A DNA stretch of 64,000 nucleotides from assembly GCA_019038645.1 (NCBI GenBank), contig JAHOYT010000003.1, positions 31,527 through 95,526 on the forward strand. Reading direction: 5' to 3'. Below the pieces are notes generated by a model, which was not told the origin of the DNA, ran no database searches, and saw only the letters and a program-made list of their open reading frames with translations. The stretch comes from Bacteroidales bacterium (lineage in GTDB: Bacteria; Bacteroidota; Bacteroidia; Bacteroidales; UBA12077). Below are positions 40,942 through 50,687 of this stretch, piece by piece (position 1 is the stretch's first letter; each line of letters opens with the position of its first letter). Position numbers and translations under genes: made by a program.

Positions 40942-41052
40942 TTAAGAATCTATATCTCCACTACCTGATCCGGTACCACCATCACCATCGTCAGCACCTC
41001 CCTTAATAATAAGCATTTCTTCAATTGTTAATTGTAATTCATCTGTAAACAT
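40942..41052 (-). CDS. Double-glycine-leader-type peptide (36 aa) MFTDELQLTIEEMLIIKGGADDGDGGTGSGSGDIDS
   Basis: Manual translation; LTIEEMLIIKGG matches GG-type leader pattern; own terminator downstream. Confidence 0.65.
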   Translation of the reverse strand: MFTDELQLTIEEMLIIKGGADDGDGGTGSGSGDIDS

Positions 41053-41136
41053 AGCACTCAACTTTTAGATTAATAAAAATTTAACTTGTTTAATATTTTC
41101 GGCATCTAATTTAACAAGGTTTATGTGAATATATTA

Positions 41137-41652
41137 TCACATATAATTTTGTCTTTGCCATTCAAATAAAACAGCTGCTAATGCATGCGAAACATTAAGC
41201 GATGTGTTGTTCCCATACAAAGGGATATGCACAATTTCACTGCACAAATCCAGTACTTTGGGGTCAATACCTGAAGCTTCGTTCCCAACAATAAATGCTA
41301 CTTTTTGAGGAAGTTTGGTTTGAAAAACACTAAGTGAGTCACTGGAAGTTTCTATAGCTATCCAATTGTAGTCAGCCGGAATTTTACTTTGTAACTCTTC
41401 AATGGAACAAAAACTCCACGAAATAGAATCAAAACTTGAAGAAGCGGTCCTTTTTATTTTCGAAACACGCATATTTTCTTCATCCGAAACAATAATAACC
41501 TCTTTACAACCAACATTGTCGCCTAAGCGTATTATGTTTCCAATATTCTCAGGAGTTTTAATATTATATCCAATAATAATCGGTAGACAATATTTTTCCG
41601 GCAATGATTTGTTTTTAAATAAATATTTAGAATGGATAGTTCTTTTCGCCAT
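41137..41652 (-). CDS. TrmH/SpoU-family RNA 2'-O-methyltransferase
   Basis: IGYNIKTPENIGNIIRLGDNVG..VAFIVGNEASGI..LNVSHALA. Confidence 0.92.
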   Translation of the reverse strand: MAKRTIHSKYLFKNKSLPEKYCLPIIIGYNIKTPENIGNIIRLGDNVGCKEVIIVSDEENMRVSKIKRTASSSFDSISWSFCSIEELQSKIPADYNWIAIETSSDSLSVFQTKLPQKVAFIVGNEASGIDPKVLDLCSEIVHIPLYGNNTSLNVSHALAAVLFEWQRQNYM

Positions 41653-41659
41653 GTAAATA

Positions 41660-42199
41660 TCAATCTGTAATAATTAAATCCATCTTTACATCGTGTTCAT
41701 TTATCGGGACCGAACTTAGAAGCTGAAAATCGAAACAAACTCCTACTTTTAAAGCTTTTGTTTTTTTTAAGAGTTTATCATAATAAGCTTTTCCACGGCC
41801 AAGTCTATTTAGATTTTTATCAAAAGCAATTCCGGGAATTATTATCATATCTATTTGATCAATATTCTCAAAATGTTCACCAACAGGCTCTCCAATTCCA
41901 AAGCTTTCTCCAGGTTCCATATTGCTTAAACCTGTGAATTTTTTCAACACTAAATTGTCACCTTTTACCACAGGTAAAATTATTTGTTTTTCACCGCAAT
42001 ACTTCAGAATAAAGTCATGAGTAAAAACTTCATCATCCATAGACCAGTATGCCATAACGATTTTTGATTTCAGGAATGCATCAAGTTTTTCAACTTGTCC
42101 CATTACGGAAGCAGATTTTCTTTTTTTCTCTTCTAAGAAAAATCTGTTCTTTTTGTTCCTTATTTGTTCCCGAATCTTCTTCTTTTGTTCGTCAGGCAT
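41660..42199 (-). CDS. 5-formyltetrahydrofolate cyclo-ligase
   Basis: IIIPGIAFDKNLNRLGRGKAYYDKLL. Confidence 0.93.
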   Translation of the reverse strand: MPDEQKKKIREQIRNKKNRFFLEEKKRKSASVMGQVEKLDAFLKSKIVMAYWSMDDEVFTHDFILKYCGEKQIILPVVKGDNLVLKKFTGLSNMEPGESFGIGEPVGEHFENIDQIDMIIIPGIAFDKNLNRLGRGKAYYDKLLKKTKALKVGVCFDFQLLSSVPINEHDVKMDLIITD

Positions 42200-42213
42200 T
42201 ATATTAAATCTTA

Positions 42214-42903
42214 TTAAACAATTAATTTATACCCTTTCCCATGAATATTTAATATTTGAATTGAAGAATCATCTCTCAAATATTTTCTAAGTTTTGTAAT
42301 ATAAACATCCATGCTACGTGCATTAAAATAACTATCTTCCTGCCAGATTGTATTTAGAGCAAAGTTTCTTTCCAGAATGTTATTCATGTTATCACACAAT
42401 AACTTTAACAACTCGGATTCTTTGGTCGTTAATTTTTGTTCTCTGCCACTATATTTAAGGATTTGCTTTTGCGAATCAAAATCATAATCCCCAATTTTAT
42501 ATTTTTCATCAGGCTGTATAGTATTATTATCTGTTCTACGGAGGATAGCCCGAATACGGAATAATAATTCTTCCATACTAAATGGTTTGGTCATATAATC
42601 ATCAGCTCCAGCTGTAAATCCTTCAATTACGTCTTCTTTTAATGATTTAGCTGTCAGAAAGATAAAAGGGACTTTTTTATTCTGCTTTCTTATTTCCCTT
42701 GCCAGCGTAAAACCGTCCATTTTAGGCATCATAACATCAAGTAAACACAAATCATACTTGTTTTTCCTAAATCCTGCAAGAGCAAGTTCCCCGTTAACAA
42801 AAAGATCTGTATTTAATCCTTTTGCAATTAAGTACTCTCTTAATAAGGATCCAAGATTTTCGTCATCTTCAGCCAATAAAACTTTTAAATTTTTTTCATC
42901 CAT
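42214..42903 (-). CDS. OmpR-family response regulator (RprY-like)
   Basis: REC plus winged helix. Confidence 0.93.
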   Translation of the reverse strand: MDEKNLKVLLAEDDENLGSLLREYLIAKGLNTDLFVNGELALAGFRKNKYDLCLLDVMMPKMDGFTLAREIRKQNKKVPFIFLTAKSLKEDVIEGFTAGADDYMTKPFSMEELLFRIRAILRRTDNNTIQPDEKYKIGDYDFDSQKQILKYSGREQKLTTKESELLKLLCDNMNNILERNFALNTIWQEDSYFNARSMDVYITKLRKYLRDDSSIQILNIHGKGYKLIV

Positions 42904-44482
42904 TGTTTATGTTGTTATTTGGAAAAAATATTTCAAATGTTGTTCCTTTATTAAATTCAGAAGCTAACTTTATTTCACCTCCATGTGCAGCAACAATTTT
43001 TTTAACATAGCTTAGTCCCAGTCCAAATCCTTTTACATCATGAACATTTCCTGTCGACACACGATAAAATTGATCATAAATTCTTTTCTGCTCCTGTTTT
43101 CTTATACCAATTCCTTTATCTGAAACCGAAATACTTAATCCATTTTTGGTTTCTTTTGTGCTTATTAATATCTCCGGATTCTCTTTGCTGTACTTTACTG
43201 CATTGTCAAGCAAGTTAAAAATAATATTTGTAAAATGGACCTTATCAATATTCAAAACTGGTTTTTTAGCTTCGAGTTTCCTGATTAATTTACCGTTTTT
43301 AGATTTAACCTGAATCTCGAAATTTTTAATAACATTCTCAATTATATTATGAATATTTAATTCCCGAAGTTTTAGGTTAATTTGACCCTGATCAAAAAGG
43401 GCTGTTTTTAGCACCTTCTCAACCTGATAACTCAACCTTTTGCTTTCATCATCAATTATTCCGGAAATATAGGCCAGATTCTTTGCTTCTGTAGGAATAC
43501 TATTATCCTTTAGCATCTGAGATGCAAGCGAAATAGTTGATATTGGCGTTTTTAGTTCATGTGTCATATTATTAACAAAATCATTTTTTATTTGAGAAAG
43601 TCTCTTTTGTTTAAACATAATATGTATTGATAAAGAAAACCCCAGTAAAATGATTATTGTTAGTAAAACCGAGGAAAAAGCCATAAATCCGGTTGATTTT
43701 AAAATAAAGCTTCGCTCCTCAGGGAAGAAAACATAAAGATAATTTCCTTTAGCAAAAACATCTTTTGGAAATAATTGCGCCGAGAATTTTCTTGTTTTTA
43801 TCTGTTCCGAGTAATTAGCCGAATTATAAACTATTTTATATTTATTTTTTGTTACTGCATATTCATAATCTATATCAATTCCTAAATCAGTAAAGGTTCT
43901 TTCTAATATCATCTCTACAGTTTCTTTATCAATACGATCTTCTAATTCAACATCAATTTGTATCAGCTTATTCACAACATTTTCAACAAAAATAGTTCTG
44001 TTATTCAATTTTTCAGTAAAATCACTATTAACTCTTAAATTACCAAAGCCCTGTTGCTTGTTTTCATTACCTAGCTGCAAACCTGATTTGTTTCTAAATT
44101 GTATAGCATTATTAGCAAGTAACTGTAACTGAGATCTGATATTTAATGAATCGCTTTCATTAATAATAAAAACTTCTTTTTCTTCATCAGTTGTTGATAA
44201 GCTAAATGTACTCTGATTAAGTTTATTTAATTTATAAGTTATGGAAGGCGTCCCTGTTGGAGATACATCCTGATATGGGTCCATCTCGTTTACAACCTGT
44301 GATATAACTTCTCTGTTTTCAATTTCCTCAACAATGTTTTCCATCCCTTTTATAACAAGCTGATGAAATTGTTCCTCGTTAATTTTAATCGCATTATTTA
44401 TCCAGTAAGCCTGAACAAATATCAGACACATTAATGTAACAGATAAAGTTATTGTAATAATCCACAGTATTTTTCTTTGCAT
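42896..44482 (-). CDS. Sensor histidine kinase (RprX-like)
   Basis: 2 TM, FVNNMTHELKTPISTISLAS H-box, overlaps cognate RR. Confidence 0.93.
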   Translation of the reverse strand: MQRKILWIITITLSVTLMCLIFVQAYWINNAIKINEEQFHQLVIKGMENIVEEIENREVISQVVNEMDPYQDVSPTGTPSITYKLNKLNQSTFSLSTTDEEKEVFIINESDSLNIRSQLQLLANNAIQFRNKSGLQLGNENKQQGFGNLRVNSDFTEKLNNRTIFVENVVNKLIQIDVELEDRIDKETVEMILERTFTDLGIDIDYEYAVTKNKYKIVYNSANYSEQIKTRKFSAQLFPKDVFAKGNYLYVFFPEERSFILKSTGFMAFSSVLLTIIILLGFSLSIHIMFKQKRLSQIKNDFVNNMTHELKTPISTISLASQMLKDNSIPTEAKNLAYISGIIDDESKRLSYQVEKVLKTALFDQGQINLKLRELNIHNIIENVIKNFEIQVKSKNGKLIRKLEAKKPVLNIDKVHFTNIIFNLLDNAVKYSKENPEILISTKETKNGLSISVSDKGIGIRKQEQKRIYDQFYRVSTGNVHDVKGFGLGLSYVKKIVAAHGGEIKLASEFNKGTTFEIFFPNNNINNG

Positions 44483-44640
44483 AATTATACAAATATAATT
44501 GCTTGATCCGTTCTAAATGAATAATTTAACATAATTTAACATAGGTTTAAATAACTTAACCATTGTTTAAAATACTTTTGCTGATGACAATAATAAGAAT
44601 GCAAGGAAATATTGTCACATAGGTTTATATTTTAGGGTTA

Positions 44641-44673
44641 TAAAAAAAGAGGGATATTGTTCTCTCTTTTTTT
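44641..44673. terminator. Hairpin terminator with A/T tracts
   Basis: AAAAAAAGAGggatattgttCTCTCTTTTTTT. Confidence 0.6.
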
Positions 44674-44689
44674 AATTCACGAAGTATTA

Positions 44690-45121
44690 TCAGAAAACAA
44701 AAACATTTTTTATTTTATCCGGTAAATCATCAATAAAAAAGGCGGTAATAATAATATTAACTTTCTTCAACTCCCTTAACAAATCTTTTAAAAAATCAAT
44801 ATCCGGTTCACCCGATACTTTAAGCACGAAATCAAGATTTTTCATTTCAGGCAGAAGAAATCCTTTTTCCGATTTATTCGAAATAAGATGATAACTGATA
44901 AAATTATTATCATCATTAAAATTATACATCGAATAATCAATCTGAATTTTATGTTTAGGGTGAGTAATTATTAAATCTTCAGTTTTAATAAGTTCTATGC
45001 CAAGTGAATTATTTACAGCCCAACTTAATCTATAATCATTTTCGTGAGACGCAATCCCTATTAACCTGAAATCACTCTCTAATTCAAACGATAATTTATG
45101 AATCTTTTTTTTAGCACTCAT
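44690..45121 (-). CDS. IPExxxVDY-family protein
   Basis: HKLSFELESDFRLIGIASHENDYRLSWAVNNSLGIEL pattern. Confidence 0.75.
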   Translation of the reverse strand: MSAKKKIHKLSFELESDFRLIGIASHENDYRLSWAVNNSLGIELIKTEDLIITHPKHKIQIDYSMYNFNDDNNFISYHLISNKSEKGFLLPEMKNLDFVLKVSGEPDIDFLKDLLRELKKVNIIITAFFIDDLPDKIKNVFVF

Positions 45122-45185
45122 TTCTTTAGTTATGAAATAAAATTAGAACTATTTATTTACATTAACTATTAACAAATATAAATTA

Positions 45186-45923
45186 TTATAAAATGTGGGG
45201 TAAATCATCTAAACTGATTAAAGCTTCCTTTGATGCATTTTGCTGAGCTTCTTTTTTGGATAAGCCTTTGCCCTTTCCAAATATTTTTTCGTCGATTTTT
45301 ATTGCTGAGGTAAAATATGAATTGTTTTGTTCTGTACTTTCAATTTCTTCATCTTCAAATATGATATTAGTTTTATTTTTCTGAGCCCATTCAATTACCT
45401 GACTCTTATAATCAGAATCAGTAACCGAAAGTTCCTTCATATCAATATTTTTTTTGATAATTCTTTTTATAATAAATTCTTTCGTTTTTTTATATCCTTT
45501 ATCCACATAAATAGCACCAATTAATGCTTCCAATGCGTTGCCGTAAATATTCTTTGTGCCGTTAATGTTATTTTGAGAAATAATATGAAATTGCAGGCCC
45601 ATATTCAAAGCTATCTCATTTAGTTGTTCACGACTAACTATTCGGGCACGCATTTTCGTCAAAAACCCTTCTTTTTTAAACGGGAAATATGAATATAAGA
45701 AATCGGCAACAACCGATGCAAGTATAGCATCACCTAAAAACTCAAGACGTTCATTATTAAGTTTTTTTGTATTGTCGGAATTTCGTGAAGCTGATTTATG
45801 TGTAAAAGCAATTTCAAAAACCTGCAAATGTGAAGGATAAATTCCGGTAAGCTGAAAAATCAACTTATAAAATTTCTTATTTTTTGATAAATAATATTTT
45901 GCAGGAGGTATACCTATTAACAC
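45186..45923 (-). CDS. rnc: Ribonuclease III
   Basis: NERLEFLGDAIL catalytic motif, dsRBD at C-terminus. Confidence 0.95.
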   Translation of the reverse strand: MLIGIPPAKYYLSKNKKFYKLIFQLTGIYPSHLQVFEIAFTHKSASRNSDNTKKLNNERLEFLGDAILASVVADFLYSYFPFKKEGFLTKMRARIVSREQLNEIALNMGLQFHIISQNNINGTKNIYGNALEALIGAIYVDKGYKKTKEFIIKRIIKKNIDMKELSVTDSDYKSQVIEWAQKNKTNIIFEDEEIESTEQNNSYFTSAIKIDEKIFGKGKGLSKKEAQQNASKEALISLDDLPHIL

Positions 45924-45932
45924 AAAAAAAAT

Positions 45933-47186
45933 TTATTCTGAATATTTTTTTACAATTACTGATGCATTATGGCCTCCAAAGCCAAATGTATTACTTAATG
46001 CAGCTCTAACTTCTCTTTTTTGAGCTTTATGCAGAGTTAAATTAAGTTTACCATCAATGTTAGGATCTTGCTCAACATGATTAATTGTAGGAGGAATAAC
46101 TCCATTTTGAATAGCGCAAATAGCTGCTAAAGTTTCAACTGCACCAGCTGCCCCTAAAAGGTGTCCTGTCATTGATTTAGTAGCACTTATGTTCATTTTA
46201 TATGCATGATCACCAAATACATCCTTAATGCCAAATAGTTCTGCAGTATCACCCCTTGGTGTTGCAGTTCCGTGTACATTGATATAATCAATATCTTCGG
46301 GTTTCATATTGGCATCATCAAGTGCATTTTTCATTACATTCATAGCACCTAATCCTTCAGGATGAGGAGCTGTTAAATGATGTGCATCAGCAGACATTCC
46401 TCCACCCACAACTTCAGCATAAATTTTTGCACCACGCTTTTTGGCATGTTCCAATTCTTCAAAAATTAATGCTGCCCCACCTTCACCCATCACAAAACCA
46501 TCACGAGTATTACAGAACGGCCTTGATGCTGTACTATATTCATCATTTCTTGGAGAAATAGCTTGCATTGAGCTAAAACCACCCATACCAGCCTCATTAA
46601 TTGAAGCTTCAGAGCCTCCGGTAATAAAGATGTCAGCTTTTCCTAATCGAATGTAATTTAGAGCATCAATCATTGCATTGGTTGATGACGCACATGCAGA
46701 TACAGTTGTAAAGTTTGGACCACGAAAATTATATTTCATAGATATATGACCGGCTGCAATATCAGCAATCATTTTAGGAATAAAGAAAGGGCTAAAACGC
46801 GGTGTACCATCACCATTCGCATAGCTTCTTATTTCTTCCAAAAAAGTCTCAAGTCCACCTATACCCGAACCCCAAATAACACCAGCTTTGTCATGGTTGA
46901 TTGCTTCCAGATCAATCTTAGAATCCTGAATAGCTTGTTCAGTAGCAACCAAAGCAAACTGAGCAAAACGGTCCAGCTTTCTGGCTTCTTTTCGGTCAAA
47001 ATATTGATTTGGGTCGAAGTTTTTAACTTCACAAGCAAATCTTGTTTTAAATTTAGTTGCGTCAAAGTGTGTAATAAGGTTGGCGCCACTTACTCCATCC
47101 ATTAAATTCTTCCAATATTCTTCAACATTGTTACCTATCGGGGTAATTGCTCCAAGGCCTGTAATAACTACACGTCTCAATTCCAT
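45933..47186 (-). CDS. fabF: Beta-ketoacyl-ACP synthase II
   Basis: VSACASSTNAM active site, GHLLGAAGAVE. Confidence 0.96.
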   Translation of the reverse strand: MELRRVVITGLGAITPIGNNVEEYWKNLMDGVSGANLITHFDATKFKTRFACEVKNFDPNQYFDRKEARKLDRFAQFALVATEQAIQDSKIDLEAINHDKAGVIWGSGIGGLETFLEEIRSYANGDGTPRFSPFFIPKMIADIAAGHISMKYNFRGPNFTTVSACASSTNAMIDALNYIRLGKADIFITGGSEASINEAGMGGFSSMQAISPRNDEYSTASRPFCNTRDGFVMGEGGAALIFEELEHAKKRGAKIYAEVVGGGMSADAHHLTAPHPEGLGAMNVMKNALDDANMKPEDIDYINVHGTATPRGDTAELFGIKDVFGDHAYKMNISATKSMTGHLLGAAGAVETLAAICAIQNGVIPPTINHVEQDPNIDGKLNLTLHKAQKREVRAALSNTFGFGGHNASVIVKKYSE

Positions 47187-47226
47187 AACAAATAAAATTT
47201 AAAACAAGATTTTGAAATATTAAAAA

Positions 47227-47463
47227 TTACTTAGCGTGCTCTTCAATATATTTTGTAGCATCGCCAACAGTACCAATGTTCTCAGCTTGATCATCAGGAA
47301 TAGAAATATTAAATTCCTTTTCAAATTCCATGATTAATTCAACAGTGTCAAGAGAATCGGCACCTAAGTCGTTAGTAAAACTAGCTTCTTGTGTAACTTC
47401 ATTTTCATCAACTCCTAACTTATCAACGATAATAGCTTTTACTCTTGATGCAGTATCAGACAT
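47227..47463 (-). CDS. acpP: Acyl carrier protein
   Basis: [18 protein letters not shown]. Confidence 0.98.
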   Translation of the reverse strand: MSDTASRVKAIIVDKLGVDENEVTQEASFTNDLGADSLDTVELIMEFEKEFNISIPDDQAENIGTVGDATKYIEEHAK

Positions 47464-47660
47464 AACTTTAAGTTTTAATTAATAATTAAGTTTAATTTTT
47501 AACAGTGCAAAGAAATATAATTAACTATGATAAATCAAAAATATTTCCTTATTTTTTGGTGTAAAAATAGCTTTTTTTGGATTTTTAAAACCATTTTTAC
47601 AATAAAATTTTAATAATTCATTCTAAACAAAGGCGTAATACACGCTATAAAATATTATAT

Positions 47661-48227
47661 ATGAACAAAATAGCAATCTTTGCTTCCGGCTCCGGCACTA
47701 ATGCTGAAAACATTATTAAGTTCAGCAAAGAAAATAAAAATTTTGAAATCTCTGCAATTTTTTCGAACAATAAAAATGCCTACGTTATTCAACGAGCTAT
47801 ATATCACAACATTAAATACTATATTTTTTCCCGACCGGACTTTTACGAATCTAAAAAAGTGTTGAATATTCTGGAAGAAAACAACATCGATTTTATTGTT
47901 CTTGCAGGTTTTTTATGGTTAATTCCGGAATATTTAATTGAAGCTTATCCAAATAAAATAATAAACATTCATCCGGCACTTTTACCAAAATACGGAGGAA
48001 AAGGGATGTATGGGATGAAAGTTCATGAAGCAGTTGTTGCTAATAAGGAAAAAGAATCAGGTATTACCATACATTTTGTTAATAAGCAATATGACAAGGG
48101 CGGTATTATTTTTCAGGCCAGGTGCGATGTATTACCAGACGACAATCCGGGAGATATTGCAAAAAAAGTGCATGAATTAGAATACAAACATTTTCCAAAA
48201 GTTATCAATAATCTACTTAATGCTTAA
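47661..48227 (+). CDS. purN: Phosphoribosylglycinamide formyltransferase
   Basis: IFASGSGTNAENII, NIHPALLPKYGGKGMYG, SGITIHFV. Confidence 0.96.
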   Translation: MNKIAIFASGSGTNAENIIKFSKENKNFEISAIFSNNKNAYVIQRAIYHNIKYYIFSRPDFYESKKVLNILEENNIDFIVLAGFLWLIPEYLIEAYPNKIINIHPALLPKYGGKGMYGMKVHEAVVANKEKESGITIHFVNKQYDKGGIIFQARCDVLPDDNPGDIAKKVHELEYKHFPKVINNLLNA

Positions 48228-48817
48228 AAGTATATTCTAATTCCACAGTCAAAATGTGTTATTTCATAAATTCTTATTTCTTCGTTATCGAAAAAACTAA
48301 ACAGAAGCAAATCGTTAGTGCCAAATTCATAGAATATCTCTTTAGCCTTTATTTTTGCTGTCTCTTTTGAGAATAACATTAAACTTTGTCCTAGTGTAAC
48401 TCCATATCGAGTATTAGTTGTCCACCAATAATATCCCTCAGGGTAATCTTCTCCATTCAGTTTAGTATATTGTTCTCCTACAGAGTAGCTTGAATATAGT
48501 CCAAATTTTACAGGCACAAAATAATGCTGCTTTTGAAAGATGTTTATATACCAAGGCCGGTAAACTATTTTTGTATTTAATGTAAATATGTCTGCACCAC
48601 CTGCAAATTCTGGTAAATATCCAAACAAAAAATCTATTGTTAATTTGTTTTCTTTAATTCCATAACCAGCTCCCACTGATAAAAATCCCAGATCGCCTGC
48701 AAATTGGGAAACAGCATGAGAAGGAACATACCATTTTTTAGGATTATTTTCATTTAGTGCCTGAGACTGTGCTAATCCAGCATATAAAATAAATACTAAA
48801 AAGAATATATATTTCAT
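48224..48817 (-). CDS. Secreted outer-membrane-like protein
   Basis: Signal peptide; beta-rich; convergent with purN. Confidence 0.5.
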   Translation of the reverse strand: MKYIFFLVFILYAGLAQSQALNENNPKKWYVPSHAVSQFAGDLGFLSVGAGYGIKENKLTIDFLFGYLPEFAGGADIFTLNTKIVYRPWYINIFQKQHYFVPVKFGLYSSYSVGEQYTKLNGEDYPEGYYWWTTNTRYGVTLGQSLMLFSKETAKIKAKEIFYEFGTNDLLLFSFFDNEEIRIYEITHFDCGIRIYF

Positions 48818-48828
48818 TACGTCAGGTA

Positions 48829-49647
48829 TTAGAAATCAACAATCTCGTAACTGTGACTTCTATCAATGTCATCTCCTTCCCATATCTTAATTTTTAAATA
48901 TTTACATTCATCAAGTGCAAAAGAATTTAAATAATGAATACTGCCATCATAAAGATAACCTGACGTAAAATAATGTCTGTGTCCATTTAAAACAAGAATA
49001 GTTTTTCCAGAGAAATGAATGGCATTCACAAATTCTTGTTCTACATTACTGTCAAAATCGTCATCTTCCGGCGGAACATGCATAACAATAATAGCACGCT
49101 CGTAATTTGTCGTATCATTAAGTACCGAATTCATCCAAACAATATTTGGTACTTTACCATCAAAACCATATTCCCGGCTATTGGTATTAACAAATACAAA
49201 TCGAAATCCATATAAATCAAAGAAAAAATCCAGTTCTCCGAACATTTCATCATAAATCTCAGCACCATTATATAAAAGATCATGATTTCCTACGACTGCA
49301 ACATAAGGAACTGCCAAGTCATTTATTATACCATTCATCTTGCTATATTCAAACTGTAAACCAAAATCAGTCAAGTCTCCGGCAAAACATACAAAGTCTA
49401 CTGTTGTGTCACTATTAACTTTATCTACAAAATCCGAGGCTTCATCATAATGGTGTTGTGCATCCCCTGCGAAAACAAAAATAAAAGTATCATTCTGAGG
49501 AATTTGATTAATCTTTTGAATATTACGTATATTTAAGTCTCTTTCATCACTCTCAGGTCTAACCTCATACGGACTGTATTCGATACAACGCCACACAATA
49601 ATTATTAATATTAGTAATACTATAAAAAGAATACTTTCTTTTTTCAT
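48829..49647 (-). CDS. Calcineurin-like metallophosphoesterase, membrane-anchored
   Basis: FAGDAQ..CFAGDLTDFG..VVGNHDLLY..GHRHYF. Confidence 0.9.
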   Translation of the reverse strand: MKKESILFIVLLILIIIVWRCIEYSPYEVRPESDERDLNIRNIQKINQIPQNDTFIFVFAGDAQHHYDEASDFVDKVNSDTTVDFVCFAGDLTDFGLQFEYSKMNGIINDLAVPYVAVVGNHDLLYNGAEIYDEMFGELDFFFDLYGFRFVFVNTNSREYGFDGKVPNIVWMNSVLNDTTNYERAIIVMHVPPEDDDFDSNVEQEFVNAIHFSGKTILVLNGHRHYFTSGYLYDGSIHYLNSFALDECKYLKIKIWEGDDIDRSHSYEIVDF

Positions 49648-49733
49648 TACTCATTTATATGTTTATTATGTAGCAAGTTACTAACTAGCGTAGATCATGT
49701 CAAGTTTTACAGTGTTTTCTTGTCTTTATTAGG

Positions 49734-49922
49734 TTAGAATTGCCAAAAGAAAAAGGTATCACCATTCATTTTGTTAATAAGCAATATGACAAGAGCGATA
49801 TTATCTTTCAGGCGAAATGCAATGTATTACCAAACGACACTCCTGAAGATATTGTAAAAAAAGTGCACAAATTAGATTATGAGCACTTTCCTATAGTGAT
49901 TAAAAAATTATTTAGTAATTAA
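49734..49922 (+). pseudogene. Duplicated 3' fragment of purN
   Basis: GITIHFVNKQYDK.. about 55 aa, 38/55 identical to PurN C-terminus; no N-terminal two thirds; 27-nt identical block cattttgttaataagcaatatgacaag. Confidence 0.9.
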
Positions 49923-50635
49923 AAATCATATTTACGTCCAATATTGAAATTCAGACCAATATTCATTATGAATGATTGATAATTGAAATTTACCTGGTCT
50001 TCTCCAAAAGGGACAGAAAATCCAAACTGAGCTACAAATTTTACATACTTAAATCCAACTTTTGAAGTAAAAACCGGCTCTAAAAATACATTATAGTTAC
50101 CTGACCTGAAATCAGATCCTTGCGGGTTCATTTGTATCAAAACAAAGCGTGGTGAAAAACTACCGTCAAAAATACCGGTTGAAATGCCAATGCCTGGCTG
50201 AATAAAAAACCGGTTATAATTCGCATTTGTAATCTCCGAACCGAACAGGGCATTTTCGAAAAACCCTTCCGCTTTACCAATACCATATCCACCATATATT
50301 TCATATCGTCCTTTATCGCCAATTTTCTCATAATATCCAATTCCTGCTTCTATGAACGAGTGTCTGTGAAAATCATCTGTAGAATCGTTTGTTTCGTTAC
50401 CATAACTTCCGTTAACCATTATTCCAATATTATCAGTAATAGCTAAAGCAGTTTGTGCATCAAAGTTACTTGTTCCGGTAGCTATAGTTGCCTGAAATTC
50501 GCCCTGATTACTTAACATTGGAGAATTTACCATATTCGGAATATACTCAGGACTGCATGAAGTAAGAACAATTGCTAAACCTAAAATATACATTGCATTT
50601 TTAGAAATCTGCTTTAATAAGTTTTCTTTTTTCAT
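49919..50635 (-). CDS. Lipoprotein with beta-barrel-like repeats
   Basis: Lipobox LTSC; amphipathic strand pattern, terminal MNIGLNFNIGRKYDF. Confidence 0.6.
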   Translation of the reverse strand: MKKENLLKQISKNAMYILGLAIVLTSCSPEYIPNMVNSPMLSNQGEFQATIATGTSNFDAQTALAITDNIGIMVNGSYGNETNDSTDDFHRHSFIEAGIGYYEKIGDKGRYEIYGGYGIGKAEGFFENALFGSEITNANYNRFFIQPGIGISTGIFDGSFSPRFVLIQMNPQGSDFRSGNYNVFLEPVFTSKVGFKYVKFVAQFGFSVPFGEDQVNFNYQSFIMNIGLNFNIGRKYDF

Positions 50636-50687
50636 TGAAGTGTGGATTAAAATTGGTTACGGTTTTAACGAATAATTTATAGTCAAA

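Noticed and set aside
47661-49922. Segment between purN copies considered as a transposon
   Set aside because: No transposase, terminal inverted repeats or target-site duplication visible; only a gene-fragment duplication.
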